64,000 bases of DNA from Bog-473 sp963804055 (GTDB taxonomy: Bacteria; Actinomycetota; Acidimicrobiia; Acidimicrobiales; RAAP-2). The translations under genes and the position numbers were made by a program. The stretch lies in the NCBI GenBank assembly GCA_963804055.1, contig CAWDOU010000001.1, forward strand, positions 806,001-870,000, in the 5' to 3' direction. The notes beneath the pieces are model-generated. The model did no database searches. It was not told the DNA's origin and saw only the letters and a list, made by a program, of their open reading frames with translations. This document shows, one piece after another, positions 61,110 through 64,000 of this stretch (positions are counted from its first letter, which is position 1; each line of letters starts with the position of its first letter).

Positions 61110-62387
61110 CTACGAGAAGACCAGCGAGGCGCGGCGCACGCCGGCGATGACCGGGCTGGGGGTGCGCTGCACCGGGCCGGACAGCGACAGGGTGTCGAAG
61201 CGGTCGAGCAATTGGCCGAGCACGACCCGGCCCTCGAGCCGGGCCAGTGCGGCTCCGAGGCAGAAGTGCGGCCCGAAGCCGAAGCTGACGTGCGGATTCG
61301 GGTGCCGGTCGATGCGGAGCTCGCCGGCGTCGGGCCCGAAGACCTCCTCGTCCCGGTTGGCCGAGGCGTACACGAGGAGGACGGGGTCGCCTGCCGCCAC
61401 CTCTACGCCGCGGATGGTGGTGGCGGCGGTCGCGGTGCGCATGAAGGAGATCACCGGCGTCGTCCAGCGCAGCAATTCCTCGACAGCGGCCGGGATCAAC
61501 GACCGATCGGCTCGCAGCGCGGCCCACTGGTCCGGGTTCTCGGCCAGCGCCACGAGCCCGCCCGAGATCAGGTTGCGCGTCGTCTCGTTGCCCGCCACCA
61601 GCAGCTGGATCAAGAACATGGCCAGCTCGGCCTCGCTGAGCTCTTCGCCGCCGCCGCTGCTGCTGCTGCCGCCGCCGCCGCCGGCGGCGCTGTCGCCGCT
61701 ACCGCTGTCCGGATCCGACCCGACGTTCGCCAGGACCGAGACCAGGTCGTCGGCCGGCGCCCGGCGCCGCTCCTCGGCCACGCCGATCAGGTACTCCCAC
61801 ATCTCGATCTGGTACGCCGCACGTTGCTCCTCGGTCTGCTCGACCTCGCCGGGGATCACGGCCTCGGACCATTCGAAGAAACGGGGCCACTGGGACCCGT
61901 CCACCCCCAACAGCTCGCAGATCACCTGCAGGGGAAACGGGATGGAGAGGTCCTGTACGACGTCGAAGGCCTCGCCGCCCTGGATCTGATCGAGGAGCGC
62001 TCGCGCCTTGGACGTCACGCCTGACTCCATCAGCCGCACCATCGACGGCTTGAAGCCCGGCTGGACCAGGCGCCGGTAGCGGGTGTGCTGGGGCGGGTCG
62101 GTGTGCATCATGGTCGGCGGCGTGTCGTACGTCGTGCCGATCTCGTCGGTCAGGATCCCCCGCGACGAGCAGAACCCGCCCGGATCGGCGCCGATGTGCG
62201 ACACCTCCGGATGGGTCGTGACGGCCCAGAAGCCGCCGCCCTCGTGGTCCACCCAGCACACGGGCGCCGTGCGCCGGAGCTCTGCGTACAGCGCGAAGGG
62301 GTCGCCGCTGGCGTAGAGGGCAGGATCGAGGAGGCGCCCGGCGGCGGATCTCCCGGTGTCGGCCCCAGATTCGGTGGGCGGGCTCAC
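61110..62387 (-). CDS. Cytochrome P450
   Basis: 425 residues. I-helix LLVAGNETTRN, K-helix EELLRWTTP, heme loop FGFGPHFCLGAALARLEGR with axial Cys. Other features: GGGFWAVTTHPEVSHIGADPGGFCSSRG, DPPQHTRYRRLVQPGFKPSMV, ICELLGVDGSQWPRFFEW. A low-complexity Ser/Gly insert (SGDSAAGGGGGSSSSGGG) lies before the F/G-I region. CYP142/CYP125-like clade suggested by layout, substrate unknown. Starts 10 bp after the cupin stop, so they are likely cotranscribed. Confidence 0.9.
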   Translation of the reverse strand: MSPPTESGADTGRSAAGRLLDPALYASGDPFALYAELRRTAPVCWVDHEGGGFWAVTTHPEVSHIGADPGGFCSSRGILTDEIGTTYDTPPTMMHTDPPQHTRYRRLVQPGFKPSMVRLMESGVTSKARALLDQIQGGEAFDVVQDLSIPFPLQVICELLGVDGSQWPRFFEWSEAVIPGEVEQTEEQRAAYQIEMWEYLIGVAEERRRAPADDLVSVLANVGSDPDSGSGDSAAGGGGGSSSSGGGEELSEAELAMFLIQLLVAGNETTRNLISGGLVALAENPDQWAALRADRSLIPAAVEELLRWTTPVISFMRTATAATTIRGVEVAAGDPVLLVYASANRDEEVFGPDAGELRIDRHPNPHVSFGFGPHFCLGAALARLEGRVVLGQLLDRFDTLSLSGPVQRTPSPVIAGVRRASLVFS

Positions 62388-62397
62388 GGACCGGCGC

Positions 62398-62874
62398 TCA
62401 GACGATCAGACCGTTGGGACGCGGGTCGCCCTGCGCCTCGAGCAACGCGTAGTAGGCCTCGAGCGTGCCGGGCCCGTCGGAGACCGATTCGACGGAGCCG
62501 TCCTCGGCCAGGTTCAAGAGCGCGCCCTCGATGATGAAGCAGACGTCGGTGTCCACGGTGTTGTCGTCGGGCACGTGCAGTGTGTGCACCGAGTTCGCCG
62601 GCTCGTAGAGGTAGGAGCCGGGGTAGATGTAGAAGTCGTACTCCAGGTAGTGCCAACGTCCCGCCGACGTGTAGGCGTCGACCGATCCGGTGTGGCGATG
62701 GGTCTGCAGCTGCACGCCCGGCTGGAAGCGGTTGAGGATGACCCAGGTCCCGTGATTCGAGTCGTAGCGGACGACCTTGAGCAGGACGCCGGTGCCGGTG
62801 TCGGCCCACGGCGCGTCCTCGATCGTGACGAGGCGGACAGCATCGGCCGGGTGGGCGGGGGTGGTGATCGACAT
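62398..62874 (-). CDS. Cupin protein, 2,4'-dihydroxyacetophenone dioxygenase-like
   Basis: 158 residues. Cupin fold with LNRFQPGVQLQTHRHTGSVDAYTSAGRWHYLEYDF (His-rich metal motif 1, HRH) and YEPANSVHTLHVPDDNTVDTDVCFII (motif 2 His). The pattern fits the ChrR-like cupins called 2,4'-dihydroxyacetophenone dioxygenase family, which cleave a carbon-carbon bond with Fe. Substrate here unknown. P450 follows on the same strand. Confidence 0.8.
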   Translation of the reverse strand: MSITTPAHPADAVRLVTIEDAPWADTGTGVLLKVVRYDSNHGTWVILNRFQPGVQLQTHRHTGSVDAYTSAGRWHYLEYDFYIYPGSYLYEPANSVHTLHVPDDNTVDTDVCFIIEGALLNLAEDGSVESVSDGPGTLEAYYALLEAQGDPRPNGLIV

Positions 62875-62889
62875 GGGAGCGGCTCCTTC

Positions 62890-62926
62890 GTGGGTCGGTG
62901 GGTCGGTGGGTCGGTGGGTCGGTGGG
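62890..62926. repeat. 8-bp tandem repeat (GTGGGTCG), 4.6 copies
   Basis: GTGGGTCG repeats between the cupin start (62874) and the amidase stop (62932). This short spacer holds no other signal. Confidence 0.85.
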
Positions 62927-62931
62927 ATGGA

Positions 62932-64000
62932 TCAGCCGGGCAGGGGGGCGAGGAGGTCGAGGTCGACCGCCGCCTCGAGCGCGGCGGCGGTCCGCAGCAC
63001 GACGAGGTCGCCGTGCTGGGGCCCGATGAGCTGCAGGCCGATGGGCAGCCCGTCACTGCTCATGGCGATTGGGACGGTGGCGGCGGGGGAGCGGGTCATG
63101 TTGAAGGGATAGGTGAACTGGATCCAGTTGGCCGTGTTCACCCCGTTGACCGAGCCCATCACGTCGCCGGCGAACGGCGCCAGTCCCGAGCACGTCGGCG
63201 TCACCAGGATGCGGCAGCTGTGAAACAGCTCGACGAGGCGCAGATTCATGTAGTGGTACGTGTCGAACACGGCCAGCAATTGCTCGGCGGTCGTCGACTG
63301 CGCGGCGTCCACGAAGTGACGCAGCACCGGATGGACCTCCTCCCAGCGCGGGTGATCGAGGAAGGGCCGGAGGGTGCGCAGGGTGGCCGCCCCCGTCATG
63401 GTGAGGAAGTCACCGACGGGGTCGGCGTCGAAGACGGAGTCCAGGACGACGACCTCGGCCCCCAGCGATTCGAGCACGCCGACGGCGCGCTCGCAGGCGG
63501 CCGCCACCTCGGCGTCGACGGTGGCGTAGCCCAGGGTGGGCGCATAGGCGATCTTGACCGGGACGTGGGGGTCCTCCATGGCGGCGAGCCAGTTCGCCTC
63601 GGGGCGGGGGAGCGAGCGCAGGTCGGTGGGATCGGGGCCCACGGCGACGTCGAGGGCACGGGCGACATCGGCGATGCGGCGGGCCATGGGACCGTTGGTC
63701 GAGAGGTCGATCCAGCCGGGCGGGTGGGCGCCGCCGGCCGGGACGCGCCCGAGGCTCGGCTTCATGCCCGACAGCCCGCAGCACGCACTGGGGATCCGGA
63801 TGGACCCGCCGCCGTCGGAGCCGGTGGCGAGGGGCACCATGCCGGCCGCCAGCGCCGCCGCCGCCCCGCCGGACGACCCGCCGGGGCCCCGGGACGTGTC
63901 GAACGGGTTCAGTGAGGGGCCGAAGACGGCGTTGGTCGTGTTGCCCATCCAGCCGAACTCGGGCGTGTTGGTCTTGCCGACGACCACGCAGCCGGCCGCC
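62932..64000 (-). CDS. Amidase (amidase signature family), N-terminus outside window
   Basis: About 355 C-terminal residues; the frame is open to the window end, so the start lies beyond 64000. Amidase signature: Lys in VVVGKTNTPEFG, GPGGSSGGAAAALAAGMVPLATGSDGGGSIRIPSA with the cis-Ser and nucleophile Ser (GSDGGGSIR) seen. Tail WIQFTYPFNMTRSPAATVPIAM and GLPIGLQLIGP complete the fold. Hydrolyses an amide; substrate unknown. Precedes the cupin and P450 on the same strand. Confidence 0.9.
   Translation of the reverse strand, partial: AAGCVVVGKTNTPEFGWMGNTTNAVFGPSLNPFDTSRGPGGSSGGAAAALAAGMVPLATGSDGGGSIRIPSACCGLSGMKPSLGRVPAGGAHPPGWIDLSTNGPMARRIADVARALDVAVGPDPTDLRSLPRPEANWLAAMEDPHVPVKIAYAPTLGYATVDAEVAAACERAVGVLESLGAEVVVLDSVFDADPVGDFLTMTGAATLRTLRPFLDHPRWEEVHPVLRHFVDAAQSTTAEQLLAVFDTYHYMNLRLVELFHSCRILVTPTCSGLAPFAGDVMGSVNGVNTANWIQFTYPFNMTRSPAATVPIAMSSDGLPIGLQLIGPQHGDLVVLRTAAALEAAVDLDLLAPLPG

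Overview
The window is high-GC DNA (roughly 70 percent by eye) with GTG and TTG starts and 4-bp stop/start overlaps. Its gene set (FtsH, a manB/Trm112/SIS cluster, many acyl-CoA dehydrogenases and FadD ligases, F420-type LLM oxidoreductases, P450s, a DUF222-HNH protein, a biotin synthase accessory protein) fits an actinobacterium, most likely a deep, Acidimicrobiia-like lineage. Taxonomy is inferred from content only. No rRNA, tRNA, CRISPR array or transposase was seen.

Layout. 1-7.3 kb: end of a surface/glycosyltransferase-type gene, a DUF5719 protein, an ECF sigma factor coupled to a DUF4349 membrane protein, FtsH and a CPBP protease. 7.4-11.1 kb: phosphomannomutase, Trm112-like protein, SIS isomerase and a methyltransferase. 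11.2-15 kb: a FadA3-like thiolase divergent from a FadE26/FadE27-like dehydrogenase pair. 15-20.1 kb: a surface-glycan island with a GT-C-like membrane protein, a GT2 and a methyltransferase-GT2 fusion. 20.2-26.8 kb: YgjP-type metallopeptidase, DUF5684 protein, two LLM oxidoreductases, a P450, an orphan Anbu proteasome-like protease and glutaminase. 26.8-28.1 kb: a self-contained SRPBCC-ArsR-SRPBCC operon with a clear promoter and dyad operator.

28.2-47 kb is the core of the window. It holds a homologue of the mycobacterial igr operon (ChsE2, ChsH2, ChsE1, ChsH1, Ltp2), which removes the last three side-chain carbons of cholesterol. Around it are FadD17- and FadD19-like ligases, a third ligase, LLM oxidoreductases and two large secreted proteins built from a shared 42-residue repeat. 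KstR-like operators (TnnAACnnGTTnnA) lie in front of the thiolase/FadE26 pair, the igr-like operon, FadD17/LLM and FadD19, with a weaker one before a P450. The simplest reading is a KstR-type steroid side-chain degradation regulon.

47-64 kb: a further acyl-CoA dehydrogenase, a G1 glutamic peptidase, an archaeal-type riboflavin synthase, a biotin cluster (bioA-bioF-bioD facing bioB-bsaP) with a DUF222-HNH gene between, a lipoprotein, a VOC protein, a divergent TetR/MFS pair sharing a 34-bp operator, a second P450, a cupin and a partial amidase.

Four genes (DUF4349, chsH1, the second repeat protein, bioD) are each broken by exactly one extra base in a C/G-rich context. That pattern looks more like base-calling or assembly error than four independent gene deaths, but the sequence alone cannot decide.
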